Origin: Enterobacteriaceae bacterium UBA2655
GTDB taxonomy: Bacteria > Pseudomonadota > Gammaproteobacteria > Enterobacterales > Enterobacteriaceae
DNA: 14,522 nt
Reading direction: 5' to 3'
Assembly (NCBI GenBank): GCA_002359495.1
Contig: DENB01000035.1
Location: 1-14,522, forward strand
In this document: positions 1-6,859 of the stretch, piece after piece
Layout of the letters: the number at the start of each line of letters is the position of its first letter
Position numbering within the stretch: the first letter of the stretch is position 1
The notes under the pieces: model-generated
What the model saw: the letters and a program-made list of their open reading frames with translations, nothing else
What the model was told of the DNA's origin: nothing
Database searches by the model: none
Made by a program: the position numbers and the translations under genes

Positions 1-744
1 AAAGCCCATCGCCGCCTGCATTAAAAAGTTCACCCGCTGGAACAGCGACTCGTTATGCGGCAGCAGCGACTCGATATCGCGCAGGATCTCGCGCGCCTGC
101 TCCAGCTGATTGCCCGGCAGACGCGCCTTGCGCACCAGGAAGTTCAGCGCGCGCTGGGTATCCATCAGGCAGAGACGCACTTTCCAGCCGATATCTTCCA
201 TCTCCGCCAGACGCGACAGCGCTTCGTCATACTCTTCGCCCTGTTGGCCTTCCATGATGACGCGGCTTAACTTTTCCAGCGCGCTGTAGATGCTTTCGAT
301 TTCATCGGCCAGCTGTTCGATTTTGGTTTCAAATAGATCCAGCAGCAGTTCAAAGGCGTTGCCGTCGATCAGCGTCTGGTTGCGCGCGCGCATACGGTAC
401 AGGCGGAACGCCGGCAGTTCGCGCTCGCGCAGCGTGTAGAGACGCCCTTCGCGGATGGTGAAGGCGACGGTTGAGTTGCCTGCGTGGTCGGCCGCGTCTT
501 CATAAAAGAAGAAAGAGTGAATATGCAGGCCGTCTTCATCTTCAAAGAAACGCGCCGACGCTTCGATATCTTCCAGTTCAGGGCGCGTCGCCAGGCTTTG
601 CCCCAGCTCGCTCTGAACCCGTTCGCGTTCGCTCTCTTCAGGCTCGATCAGATCGACCCAGACCGATGAGGTCAGCGGATCGGCATTATCTTCCAGTTCC
701 AGACGCGCCAGACGGCTGCGGTCCAGTTTAAATGCGCTCAGCAT
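1..744 (-). CDS. corA: CorA magnesium/cobalt/nickel channel, partial (C-terminus outside window)
   Basis: CorA is the main constitutive Mg2+ channel of the inner membrane and also passes Co2+ and Ni2+. The reading frame starts at ATG 744-742 ([11 protein letters not shown]...) and runs open to base 1, giving 248 codons that end in ...MQAAMGF. E. coli CorA is 316 residues, so the window holds the whole cytoplasmic domain (alpha/beta N-part and long stalk helices). The two transmembrane helices and the GMN selectivity motif lie beyond the edge. Conserved stretches such as [20 protein letters not shown] and [19 protein letters not shown] are nearly identical to the E. coli protein as I remember it. 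The Shine-Dalgarno GGGGAG lies 7 nt before the ATG. The gene is downstream of uvrD on the same strand but has its own promoter and long leader. Truncation is due only to the window boundary. Confidence 0.97.
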   Translation of the reverse strand, partial: MLSAFKLDRSRLARLELEDNADPLTSSVWVDLIEPEESERERVQSELGQSLATRPELEDIEASARFFEDEDGLHIHSFFFYEDAADHAGNSTVAFTIREGRLYTLRERELPAFRLYRMRARNQTLIDGNAFELLLDLFETKIEQLADEIESIYSALEKLSRVIMEGQQGEEYDEALSRLAEMEDIGWKVRLCLMDTQRALNFLVRKARLPGNQLEQAREILRDIESLLPHNESLFQRVNFLMQAAMGF

Positions 745-904
745 AGCAATACTCCCCATTGCAGACGAAATGGGACAACGCTGCGTACCGCGCTGCGAAA
801 AGGCAGTACGGGCGCAGCAAAGGCCTGAACACAGAAACTCGCGTTTCGCGTGAAAATCAGTGCTGACTCGTGCGACGGAAGGAAAGGGAGGTCGCTGATA
901 ACCG

Positions 905-936
905 CTAAGGCTACCAGCTAAAAGAGGCAGCCTTAG
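905..936 (-). promoter_or_regulatory. stem-loop in the corA leader
   Basis: CTAAGGCT (936-929) and AGCCTTAG (912-905) form a perfect 8-bp inverted repeat with a 16-nt loop. There is no U tract after it, so it is not an intrinsic terminator. It begins just after the stop of the 13-codon leader ORF, where a translating or stalled ribosome could change its folding. Confidence 0.5.
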
Positions 937-952
937 ATGTTATTCCTGTTAA

Positions 953-994
953 TCAGGTCAATGAGCCAGCATCGACTGGGCGTGTCCAAGGCAT
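953..994 (-). CDS. candidate corA leader peptide (CorL-like), 13 aa
   Basis: A short ORF reads ATG (994-992) to TGA (955-953) and encodes MPWTRPVDAGSLT. It is preceded by AGAGAGGA, a good Shine-Dalgarno about 4 nt from the ATG, and starts roughly 20 nt from the predicted transcription start. Its stop lies 16 nt before a perfect 8-bp stem-loop in the leader. Position and size suit the leader peptide corL described upstream of Salmonella corA. I cannot confirm the residues against that peptide from memory, so no symbol is given. It could be a chance ORF, but the ribosome site and the context argue against this. Confidence 0.5.
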   Translation of the reverse strand: MPWTRPVDAGSLT

Positions 995-1020
995 TGTCCT
1001 CTCTTGATAATAGTGCGCGC

Positions 1021-1049
1021 ATGTTACGCTGAGACGAAAAAGTCGTCAA
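1021..1049 (-). promoter_or_regulatory. corA sigma70 promoter
   Basis: On the minus strand, TTGACG (1049-1044) is followed after exactly 17 nt by TAACAT (1026-1021). This is a near-consensus -35/-10 pair with ideal spacing, and predicts a start near 1014. It lies between the uvrD stop (1086) and corA. The spacer contains a small GACGA/TCGTC inverted repeat. Confidence 0.75.
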
Positions 1050-1085
1050 GGGAGTCCCCTTTCAGGCGATTCTCGTTGCCCAGGC

Positions 1086-3248
1086 CTAAACCGTTTCCAG
1101 TTTAGCGTAGGCGGCCACCAGCCATTTGATGCCCTGCCCCTGAAACGCGACCTGAATCCGGCTGTGATCGCCGCTGCCTTCAAGGTTGATGACGGTGCCC
1201 TCGCCGAATTTGGCGTGGCGCACCCGCTGGCCCAAGGTAAAGCCGCTGTCGCTTTTGGTCACCAGGGTGCCGAGCCGCTGATGATTGACCGGGCGGCTGA
1301 CGCTGGCGCGTAGACGCACTTCGTCAATGCACTCTTCCGGCAGTTCGCCGATAAAGCGCGACGGACGGTGATAGACCTCTTTGCCGTACAGGCGACGCGT
1401 TTCGGCGTAGGTCAGCGTCAGCTTCTGCATGGCGCGCGTGACGCCCACGTAGGCCAGACGGCGCTCCTCCTCCAGTCGTCCGCCCTCATCCAGCGACATC
1501 TGGCTCGGGAACATGCCCTCTTCCATGCCGACGATGAACACCTGACTGAACTCCAACCCTTTCGCGGCGTGCATCGTCATCAGCTGCACCGCGTCCTGCC
1601 ATTTGTCCGCCTGACCTTCGCCCGCCTCCAGCGCCGCGTGCGACAGAAACGCCTGCAGCGGCATCAGATCCTCATCTTCATCCTGGTAGCTGAACTGGCG
1701 CGTCGCGGTGACCAGCTCCTCAAGGTTTTCGATGCGCGCCTGGCCTTTCTCGCCCTTTTCCTGCTCGTACATCAGCCAGAGACCGGAGTCTTTGATCACC
1801 CGGTCGGTCTGAACATGCAGCGGCATCTCAACCGTCTCCTGCGCCAGCGAATCCACCAGCTCGCAAAAGCGCTGCAGCGCCGAGGCGGCGCGGCCGGCCA
1901 ACGCCCGCTCCTGCAATAGCTCCCGCGTCGCCTGCCACAGGGTAAGCTGCCGCTCGCGCGACGCCTGGCGCACCACGTCGAGCGTGCGATCGCCGACGCC
2001 GCGCGTCGGGGTATTAACCACGCGCTCGAACGCGGCGTCATCGTTGCGGTTGGCGATCAGCCGCAGGTAAGCGAGCGCATCTTTAATCTCCTGACGCTCG
2101 AAGAAGCGCATGCCGCCATAGATACGGTACGGCATGCTGCTTTGCAGCAGCGCCTCTTCCAGCACGCGCGACTGGGCGTTGCTGCGATAGAGAATGGCGC
2201 AGTCGTTCAGCGCGTTGCCGTTTTCATGCCAGGTTTTGATGCGGTTCACCACGAAGCGCGCTTCATCCAGCTCGTTAAAGGCGCAGTAAATTGAAATCTT
2301 TTCGCCGTCGCTGCCGTCGGTCCAGAGCTCTTTGCCCAGGCGGCCGTTGTTGTTGGCGATCAGGGCGTTAGCCGCCTTGAGAATATTGTTGGTGGAGCGG
2401 TAGTTCTGTTCGAGACGGATGGTCTCCGCGCCCGGGAAATCGTTCAGGAAGCGCTGGATATTTTCCACCTGCGCGCCGCGCCAGCCGTAGATCGACTGAT
2501 CGTCGTCGCCGACGATAATCACGCGGCCGGTATCGCCCGCCAGCATGCGAATCCAGGCGTACTGAATGTTGTTGGTATCCTGGAACTCATCCACCAGCAC
2601 GTTCGTGAAACGCTCGCGGTAGTGATTGAGGATTTGCGGCTTGGTCAGCCACAGCTCGTGGGCGCGCAGCAGCAGCTCGGCGAAATCGACCAGTCCGGCG
2701 CGATCGCAGGCTTCCTGATAGGCCTGATAGATGCGCAGCCAGGTTTGCTCCACCGGATTGCCGTAGCTTTCGATATGCTGCGGCCGCAGCCCTTCATCTT
2801 TTTTGCCATTGATGTACCACATGCCCTGACGCGCCGGCCACTGCTTCTCGTCGAGATTCATCGCTTTGATCAGGCGTTTCAGCAGACGCAGCTGATCTTC
2901 GCTATCCAGAATCTGGAAATCCTGCGGCAGGCGGGCGTCAAGGTGATGGGCGCGCAGCAGGCGGTGCGCCAGGCCGTGGAAAGTGCCGATCCACATGCCG
3001 CCCTGGCTGGTGCCAATCAGCTGTTCAATACGATGGCGCATCTCCGCCGCCGCCTTGTTGGTGAAGGTCACCGCCATGATAGAATAAGGCGAACAGTTCT
3101 CTACCGACAGCAGCCAGGCGATACGGTGCACCAGAACGCGCGTCTTGCCGCTGCCCGCGCCTGCCAGAACCAGCAGGTTGCTGCGCGGCGCCGCGACGGC
3201 CTCGCGCTGTTTGTCATTCAAACTATTGAGCAGATCAGAAACGTCCAT
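1086..3248 (-). CDS. uvrD: DNA helicase II UvrD
   Basis: UvrD is a superfamily 1A 3'-5' DNA helicase. It removes UvrC and the cut oligonucleotide in nucleotide excision repair, unwinds nicked DNA in MutHLS mismatch repair, and dismantles RecA filaments. From ATG 3248 it is 720 residues, the E. coli length. Visible motifs are Walker A AGAGSGKT (29-36, K35), GTFHGLAHR (88-96), Walker B DEFQD (220-224), GDDDQSIYGWRG (247-258), QNYRS with R284, and the late SF1 motifs VQLMTMHAAKGLEF and RLAYVGVTRA. The C-terminus has the Tudor-like RNA-polymerase-binding segment (RVRHAKFGEGTV...). A GTG two codons upstream (3254-3252) is also in frame, but the ATG matches the family start. It is transcribed from its own LexA-controlled promoter, 52 nt downstream of yigB. 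Confidence 0.98.
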   Translation of the reverse strand: MDVSDLLNSLNDKQREAVAAPRSNLLVLAGAGSGKTRVLVHRIAWLLSVENCSPYSIMAVTFTNKAAAEMRHRIEQLIGTSQGGMWIGTFHGLAHRLLRAHHLDARLPQDFQILDSEDQLRLLKRLIKAMNLDEKQWPARQGMWYINGKKDEGLRPQHIESYGNPVEQTWLRIYQAYQEACDRAGLVDFAELLLRAHELWLTKPQILNHYRERFTNVLVDEFQDTNNIQYAWIRMLAGDTGRVIIVGDDDQSIYGWRGAQVENIQRFLNDFPGAETIRLEQNYRSTNNILKAANALIANNNGRLGKELWTDGSDGEKISIYCAFNELDEARFVVNRIKTWHENGNALNDCAILYRSNAQSRVLEEALLQSSMPYRIYGGMRFFERQEIKDALAYLRLIANRNDDAAFERVVNTPTRGVGDRTLDVVRQASRERQLTLWQATRELLQERALAGRAASALQRFCELVDSLAQETVEMPLHVQTDRVIKDSGLWLMYEQEKGEKGQARIENLEELVTATRQFSYQDEDEDLMPLQAFLSHAALEAGEGQADKWQDAVQLMTMHAAKGLEFSQVFIVGMEEGMFPSQMSLDEGGRLEEERRLAYVGVTRAMQKLTLTYAETRRLYGKEVYHRPSRFIGELPEECIDEVRLRASVSRPVNHQRLGTLVTKSDSGFTLGQRVRHAKFGEGTVINLEGSGDHSRIQVAFQGQGIKWLVAAYAKLETV

Positions 3249-3279
3249 AAGCACCGTTAAGTCAGAGAGAACATCATAT

Positions 3280-3299
3280 TACTGGATATTTTTACAGCC
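3280..3299 (-). promoter_or_regulatory. LexA (SOS) box of uvrD
   Basis: On the minus strand GGCTGTAAAAATATCCAGTA (3299-3280) has the CTG-N10-CAG core and matches the consensus TACTG(TA)5CAGTA at 15 of 20 positions. It begins at the last base of the -10 hexamer, so bound LexA would cover the transcription start. uvrD is a known SOS gene in E. coli. Confidence 0.85.
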
Positions 3300-3327
3300 A
3301 TTATAGCAGTGAGGTGAGTGAAGCCAA
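3300..3327 (-). promoter_or_regulatory. uvrD sigma70 promoter
   Basis: A perfect -10 TATAAT (3305-3300) is preceded at 16 nt by TTGGCT (3327-3322). The elements lie inside the last codons and stop of yigB and abut the LexA box, giving uvrD SOS control separate from the upstream operon. Confidence 0.75.
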
Positions 3328-4017
3328 CTGCGAAATTTCTACGTGCGGCAGCAGGCGCGCATCTTTAATCCGCATCAGATTGCCCTGACGCAGGTTAATC
3401 CAGCACGCCTGCATGCCGCAGCGCAGCGAGCCCGCCACGTCGGTGGTGAGATCGTCGCCGACGTGCAGAATGTTTTCCGGCGCGATCGCCAGCCGCTGCG
3501 CCGCCAGATGATACATATCCTGCCAGGGCTTGGCGCGTCCGTGCGGCCCGGCGCGCAGGCTGAATTTAAAGTAACCATCGAGTCCCAGCTTTTGCGGATC
3601 GGCGTTGCCGTTGGTGATCGCCACCAGCGGCACGCGCTCCGCCAGCGCGGCGAGCGTCAGGTGCGTCTCTTCCGGCATCTCCACCTGGCTGCGCCAGTGG
3701 GCGAATACCTCCATCACCTTATCGGCCCCGGCGCGCGCCTCGGCGGGCGTCAGGCCGGCGTTCAGCATCGCCAGCTCCACCGACCGACGGCGCCATTCCG
3801 TCACGTCGTGGTAGATATCCGGCTCAAGCAGCAGCAGCTCGTCGCGCAGCGCCTGATACGCCGTTTCGCTGAAGGTGCTGAGCGAGGGATGGTAGGCTTG
3901 CAAAGCCACGTGCGACTCCGCAGTGGTTCTGCGGATCACCGGATGATTGTCATAGAGCGTGTCGTCCAGATCGAAAGTGATCGCTTTGATCGGACGCAGC
4001 GAACGATAAAACTTCAT
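3301..4017 (-). CDS. yigB: HAD-superfamily phosphatase YigB (FMN / 5-amino-6-ribitylaminouracil-phosphate phosphatase type)
   Basis: This is a 238-residue HAD-superfamily hydrolase, matching E. coli YigB. Motif I is [10 protein letters not shown] with nucleophile D16 and acid/base D18. A cap domain follows. Motif II is AITNGN (T135, N136), the motif III lysine is K163 in GRAKPW, and motif IV is VGDDLTTDV (D188, D189, D193). Known: E. coli YigB dephosphorylates FMN and contributes to the phosphatase step of riboflavin synthesis along with other HAD enzymes. The substrate here is inferred by orthology. Its ATG overlaps the xerC stop (ATGA, 4017-4014), so it is translationally coupled and the last gene of the lptM-dapF-yigA-xerC-yigB run. 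Its 3' end carries the uvrD promoter. Confidence 0.93.
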   Translation of the reverse strand: MKFYRSLRPIKAITFDLDDTLYDNHPVIRRTTAESHVALQAYHPSLSTFSETAYQALRDELLLLEPDIYHDVTEWRRRSVELAMLNAGLTPAEARAGADKVMEVFAHWRSQVEMPEETHLTLAALAERVPLVAITNGNADPQKLGLDGYFKFSLRAGPHGRAKPWQDMYHLAAQRLAIAPENILHVGDDLTTDVAGSLRCGMQACWINLRQGNLMRIKDARLLPHVEISQLASLTSLL

Positions 4018-4925
4018 GAGCCTTTTCCTCGTTTTGCACGGGGATGCGCGGCATCGTAAATCGACGCCAGATGTTGAAAATCGAGATGCGTGTAAATCTG
4101 CGTGGTGGAGAGATTGGCGTGGCCCAGCAGCTCCTGCACCGCCCGCAGATCGCCGCTTGACTCCAGCAAATGGGTGGCGAACGAATGGCGCAGCTTATGG
4201 GGATGAATATGGTTAGCCACGCCCTGCTTCACGCCCCACTCCGCAAAACGTTTTTGCACGTTGCGCGCCGAGATGCGGCGGCCCTGACTGGAGAGAAACA
4301 GCGCGTCGTCGTCGGGAGCGAAAATATCGCGCAGCGCCAGCCAGTGCTGCAGCCAGGTCACTGCGGTGCGGCCGACCGGCACGCGCCGCTCTTTGCTGCC
4401 TTTTCCCGTTACCCAGACGTCGCCTGCTTCCAGATCGAGATGGCGGCAGTCGATATTCACCAGTTCCGACAGGCGCAGCCCGGCGCCATACATCACTTCC
4501 AGCATCGCGCGGTCGCGCACCGCCAGCGGATCGTTAAGGTCGATATCCAGCAGCTGGTTAATTTCATCCACATCGATATTTTTAGGCAGATGACGCGCGG
4601 TGCGCGGCGTGGCGACGCCTTTCGCGGGATTCGCCGCCAGATCGCCCTGGCTGACCTGCCAGTCAAGAAAGCTGCGCAGCGCGGAGAGACGCAGCGCGAG
4701 GCTGGCGGGCTGCAAACCGGCGCGTCGGCTGCGGGCGGCCAGCGAGCGCACCAGCGCCGGATCAAGCTGGCTCCAGGCGCGAATGTTCATCTCTTCCGCC
4801 AGCACGACCAGCGCCTTGAGCTGACGCGCATAGTTGCTCTGCGTCAGCGGGCTGAGCTGGCGCTCGACCTTGATATAACGCAGGAAGCCCTCGACGGCGG
4901 CCTGCAGCGGCGCGTCCTGGCTCAT
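4014..4925 (-). CDS. xerC: site-specific tyrosine recombinase XerC
   Basis: XerC works with XerD at dif, under FtsK control, to resolve chromosome dimers at the septum. The 303-residue protein has an N-terminal SAM-like core-binding domain (about 5-92) and a C-terminal catalytic domain. All six active-site residues are present: R151 (GLRLSE), K175 (TGKGSK), H243 and R246 (HPHKLRHS), H269 (LLGHAN) and nucleophile Y278 (QIYTH). Each is offset by +3 from E. coli numbering. Despite being an integrase-family protein it is not a mobile-element gene: its place between yigA and yigB is the conserved housekeeping locus. It overlaps yigA upstream (ATGA 4925-4922) and yigB downstream by 4 bp each, implying coupled translation. 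Confidence 0.98.
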   Translation of the reverse strand: MSQDAPLQAAVEGFLRYIKVERQLSPLTQSNYARQLKALVVLAEEMNIRAWSQLDPALVRSLAARSRRAGLQPASLALRLSALRSFLDWQVSQGDLAANPAKGVATPRTARHLPKNIDVDEINQLLDIDLNDPLAVRDRAMLEVMYGAGLRLSELVNIDCRHLDLEAGDVWVTGKGSKERRVPVGRTAVTWLQHWLALRDIFAPDDDALFLSSQGRRISARNVQKRFAEWGVKQGVANHIHPHKLRHSFATHLLESSGDLRAVQELLGHANLSTTQIYTHLDFQHLASIYDAAHPRAKRGKGS

Positions 4926-5626
4926 ACCCGTTCAACCCAGCGCGCCAGCAGATCCGGCAGCATATGCGCCAGATGCTGCAACAACAGGGTGCCCATGCCG
5001 GCCTGGTAATGCTGCGTATCGCGGCTGCTGAAAATCAACACGCCAAGCTCGCCGCGATCGCCCATCAGCGACATCGCCACCGAGCCGACCGATTTCGCCT
5101 GAGGCAACAGCAGCAGCAGTTCCGGCCCGTTGAGGCTGCCGAGAAAGTGCTGCTGTTTGCCGAAACGCTGAATGCGCAGCGGCTCGAACGCCTGGCGCGA
5201 CAGGGCGAGCTGGGTAAAATCGGAGGGGGCGCCGATGCGCCATTTGTCATTGAACAGGCGCACATTGGCCCCGGCCAGCCCCAGCTCGCGTGCCCAGCCC
5301 TGCAGCCGGTTCAGCATAGTTTGCAGGCTGTCGGCGGCGGCGAGATGGCTTTGCAAAGTCAGCAGCCGATCGAAGAGTTGATGGTTGGCGGTCGCCTGCT
5401 CCATCAACAGCGTGATCTCCTCCTCCAGTTGCTGAATATGATTGCGCTGGCGCGCCATATGCCACTCCACCAGCGAAACACTGCCCCGTACCGGATGCGG
5501 CACCGCCATCTGCTCGACCTGACGCGCGTTGCGGATAAAGAAATCGGGATTTTGCCGCAGGTATTCGCCCACGGCCTGATCGTCCAGCATGACCTCGCTA
5601 TCGGTCTGCTCTTCGACATTTTTCAT
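4922..5626 (-). CDS. yigA: DUF484 family protein YigA
   Basis: This 234-residue protein belongs to the DUF484 family (YigA, 235 aa in E. coli), which has no established function. The fold is GAF-like, judging by family descriptions. Conserved landmarks are [27 protein letters not shown] and the acidic helix [13 protein letters not shown], probably a short coiled coil. Later landmarks are [29 protein letters not shown] and the C-terminal [13 protein letters not shown]. The frame stays open upstream to 5800, but ATG 5626 is chosen. It gives the family length, overlaps the dapF stop by 4 bp (ATGA 5626-5623), and the upstream extension is Arg-rich and reads over dapF. Its position between dapF and xerC is conserved across gamma-proteobacteria, but no role in lysine synthesis or recombination is known. 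Confidence 0.92.
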   Translation of the reverse strand: MKNVEEQTDSEVMLDDQAVGEYLRQNPDFFIRNARQVEQMAVPHPVRGSVSLVEWHMARQRNHIQQLEEEITLLMEQATANHQLFDRLLTLQSHLAAADSLQTMLNRLQGWARELGLAGANVRLFNDKWRIGAPSDFTQLALSRQAFEPLRIQRFGKQQHFLGSLNGPELLLLLPQAKSVGSVAMSLMGDRGELGVLIFSSRDTQHYQAGMGTLLLQHLAHMLPDLLARWVERV

Positions 5627-6447
5627 AAATGAATAAACCCATCGTAAACATGTGTGGCCGGGCCGGTCATAAACAGCGGCTCTTCCGGCCCTTTCCAGGC
5701 GATGTGCAAGGTGCCGCCCGGCAGGTCGACCCGCACCCTTTCCGCCAGCACGCCCTGCTGAATGCCGCAGGCGACGGCGGCGCAGGCGCCGCTGCCGCAC
5801 GCCTGGGTTTCGCCTGCGCCGCGTTCATAAACGCGCAGACGAATATGCTCCGGGTTGACGACTTCCATAAAGCCGACGTTGACGCGCTCCGGGAAACGTT
5901 CGTGACTTTCCAGCACCGGACCCAACACCTCGACGGCGGCGGTTTTCACGCTCTCCACCTGAATAACGCAGTGCGGATTGCCCATCGAGACCGCGCCGAA
6001 CATTACCGTCTGTTCGGCGACGCGCATCAGGTAGAGATTTTCCGCTTTATTGGCGCGGAACGGCACCTGCTGCGGCTCGAAATTCGGCTCGCCCATGTTG
6101 ACGCGCACCAGCTCGTCGTTGGTAACGCTGAGCACCATGCGCCCGGTCTGGGTGCTGACGCGGATGTCGCTTTTGTTCGTCAGCCCTTTCAGGCGGACAA
6201 AACGGGCGAAACAGCGCGCGCCGTTGCCGCACTGGGCCACTTCGCTGCCGTCGGCGTTAAAAATGCGATAGTGGAAATCGAGATCGGGATCGTAAGGCGG
6301 TTCGACGATCAACAGCTGATCGAAGCCGATGCCGAGATGCCGATCCGCCAGCCGACGGATCAGCTCCGGCGAAAAAAAGACGTTTTGCGTCACGGCGTCC
6401 ACGACCATAAAGTCGTTGCCGAGACCGTGCATTTTTGAGAACTGCAT
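5623..6447 (-). CDS. dapF: diaminopimelate epimerase DapF
   Basis: DapF interconverts LL- and meso-diaminopimelate without a cofactor. This is the second-last step to lysine and supplies meso-DAP for peptidoglycan. From ATG 6447 ([13 protein letters not shown]...) it is 274 residues, identical to the E. coli length. The two-base catalytic cysteines are present: C73 in [10 protein letters not shown] and C217 in [13 protein letters not shown]. The frame continues nine codons upstream (to 6474), but the ATG at 6447 has a good GGCGGAG ribosome site and matches the family start. It follows lptM by 33 nt and overlaps yigA by 4 bp. Confidence 0.98.
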   Translation of the reverse strand: MQFSKMHGLGNDFMVVDAVTQNVFFSPELIRRLADRHLGIGFDQLLIVEPPYDPDLDFHYRIFNADGSEVAQCGNGARCFARFVRLKGLTNKSDIRVSTQTGRMVLSVTNDELVRVNMGEPNFEPQQVPFRANKAENLYLMRVAEQTVMFGAVSMGNPHCVIQVESVKTAAVEVLGPVLESHERFPERVNVGFMEVVNPEHIRLRVYERGAGETQACGSGACAAVACGIQQGVLAERVRVDLPGGTLHIAWKGPEEPLFMTGPATHVYDGFIHL

Positions 6448-6480
6448 TTTCTGCTCCGCCGGATGATAAGCCATAAAAAG

Positions 6481-6693
6481 TTAGTTCGCCTGCCTGCTCG
6501 GTTTGCTGGTCACCATGCTGTTTACGTTGCCGTTGGATGAGACAGCGTTGGCGTCGCGGCTCTCGCTGGCGGTCTGCTTTTTAGGTTGCTGCGGCTGATC
6601 TTTAGGCGGGAAATACAGCGGTCCTTTCAATCCACAACCGACCAGGCTCGCTAACGCCAGCGCCATGCCCAGCTGGTAAATCGTTTTCTTCAT
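6481..6693 (-). CDS. lptM: LPS-assembly lipoprotein LptM (YifL)
   Basis: This is a 70-residue lipoprotein. It has a short basic N-terminus (MKKTIYQ), a hydrophobic stretch, and the lipobox LVGC with lipidated C20, followed directly by the hallmark GLKGPLYFPP. The rest is a Gln/Lys/Ser-rich, probably disordered tail. Known: E. coli LptM (formerly YifL) binds the LptD-LptE translocon at the outer membrane and promotes correct LptD disulfide formation. There is no Asp after C20, so outer-membrane sorting fits. The tail is weakly conserved, as is usual. It is the first gene of the dapF run. An out-of-frame ATG 13 nt upstream has a better Shine-Dalgarno (see findings). Confidence 0.93.
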   Translation of the reverse strand: MKKTIYQLGMALALASLVGCGLKGPLYFPPKDQPQQPKKQTASESRDANAVSSNGNVNSMVTSKPSRQAN

Positions 6694-6727
6694 TTTCTCT
6701 GCTCATTAATGTCCTTAACCCGGTTGC

Positions 6728-6757
6728 TTATCATCGCAGTTGAAGTTGGAAAAGCAA
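6728..6757 (-). promoter_or_regulatory. possible promoter of lptM-dapF-yigA-xerC-yigB
   Basis: On the minus strand TTGCTT (6757-6752) is followed after 17 nt by ATGATA (6734-6729), or after 18 nt by TGATAA (6733-6728). The match is only moderate. It is the best pair I see between cyaA and lptM. Confidence 0.35.
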
Positions 6758-6820
6758 CAGGAAAAGCCCGCAAATAGCGTGAGGCGAACGGCAGCCGGCG
6801 TGAATAAGCGGGAAAGAGGA

Positions 6821-6847
6821 CGCCGCGCGCAGCCAGGGCGCGCGGCG
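6821..6847 (-). terminator. GC-rich hairpin just after cyaA, possible terminator
   Basis: A perfect 10-bp stem (CGCCGCGCGC with GCGCGCGGCG) and a 7-nt loop lie 12 nt beyond the cyaA stop. On the minus strand it is followed by TCCTCTTTCCC, pyrimidine-rich but not a run of U. It may therefore be a weak or Rho-assisted terminator, or a 3'-end stabiliser. It is the only candidate boundary between cyaA and lptM. Confidence 0.45.
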
Positions 6848-6859
6848 GAAATCAGCGGC

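Larger units (their letters stand above)
745..1014 (-). promoter_or_regulatory. corA 5' leader (about 270 nt), candidate Rho-controlled leader
   Basis: This stretch without an annotated gene is the long untranslated leader of corA. From 5' to 3' on the minus strand it holds a 13-codon ORF with a good ribosome site (953-994), a perfect 8-bp inverted repeat (905-936, CTAAGGCT/AGCCTTAG), a C/T-rich G-poor tract (about 877-890) that could serve as a Rho loading site, and a small hairpin around the corA ribosome site (746-762). Known: in Salmonella the corA leader carries the short ORF corL, and its translation controls Rho-dependent termination before corA. Inference: the same logic works here. 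I did not fold the RNA. Confidence 0.55.

Noticed and set aside
1045..1075. Intrinsic terminator after uvrD
   Set aside because: AAGGG/CCCTT is only a 5-bp stem, has no directly following U run, and overlaps the corA -35 element.
3343..4059. 238-codon plus-strand open frame opposite yigB
   Set aside because: It mirrors yigB almost exactly and has no independent support.
4014..4925. Phage or island integrase
   Set aside because: The tyrosine recombinase is XerC at its conserved locus. There are no att repeats or cargo nearby, and the flanking tRNA genes show no duplicated ends.
4170..5009. 279-codon plus-strand open frame opposite xerC
   Set aside because: It overlaps a complete xerC with all catalytic residues and has low-complexity Arg/Gln/Ala-rich residues, typical of an antisense shadow.
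5627..5800. Longer yigA with a 58-residue N-terminal extension
   Set aside because: The extension is Arg-rich, reads over dapF in another frame, and exceeds the family length. ATG 5626 has the ATGA junction.
5629..6438. 269-codon plus-strand open frame opposite dapF
   Set aside because: Same mirror pattern over a conserved enzyme gene.
6694..6859. cyaY remnant between cyaA and lptM
   Set aside because: No frame shows the CyaY acidic helix or its beta-sheet motifs, so I report absence rather than a pseudogene.
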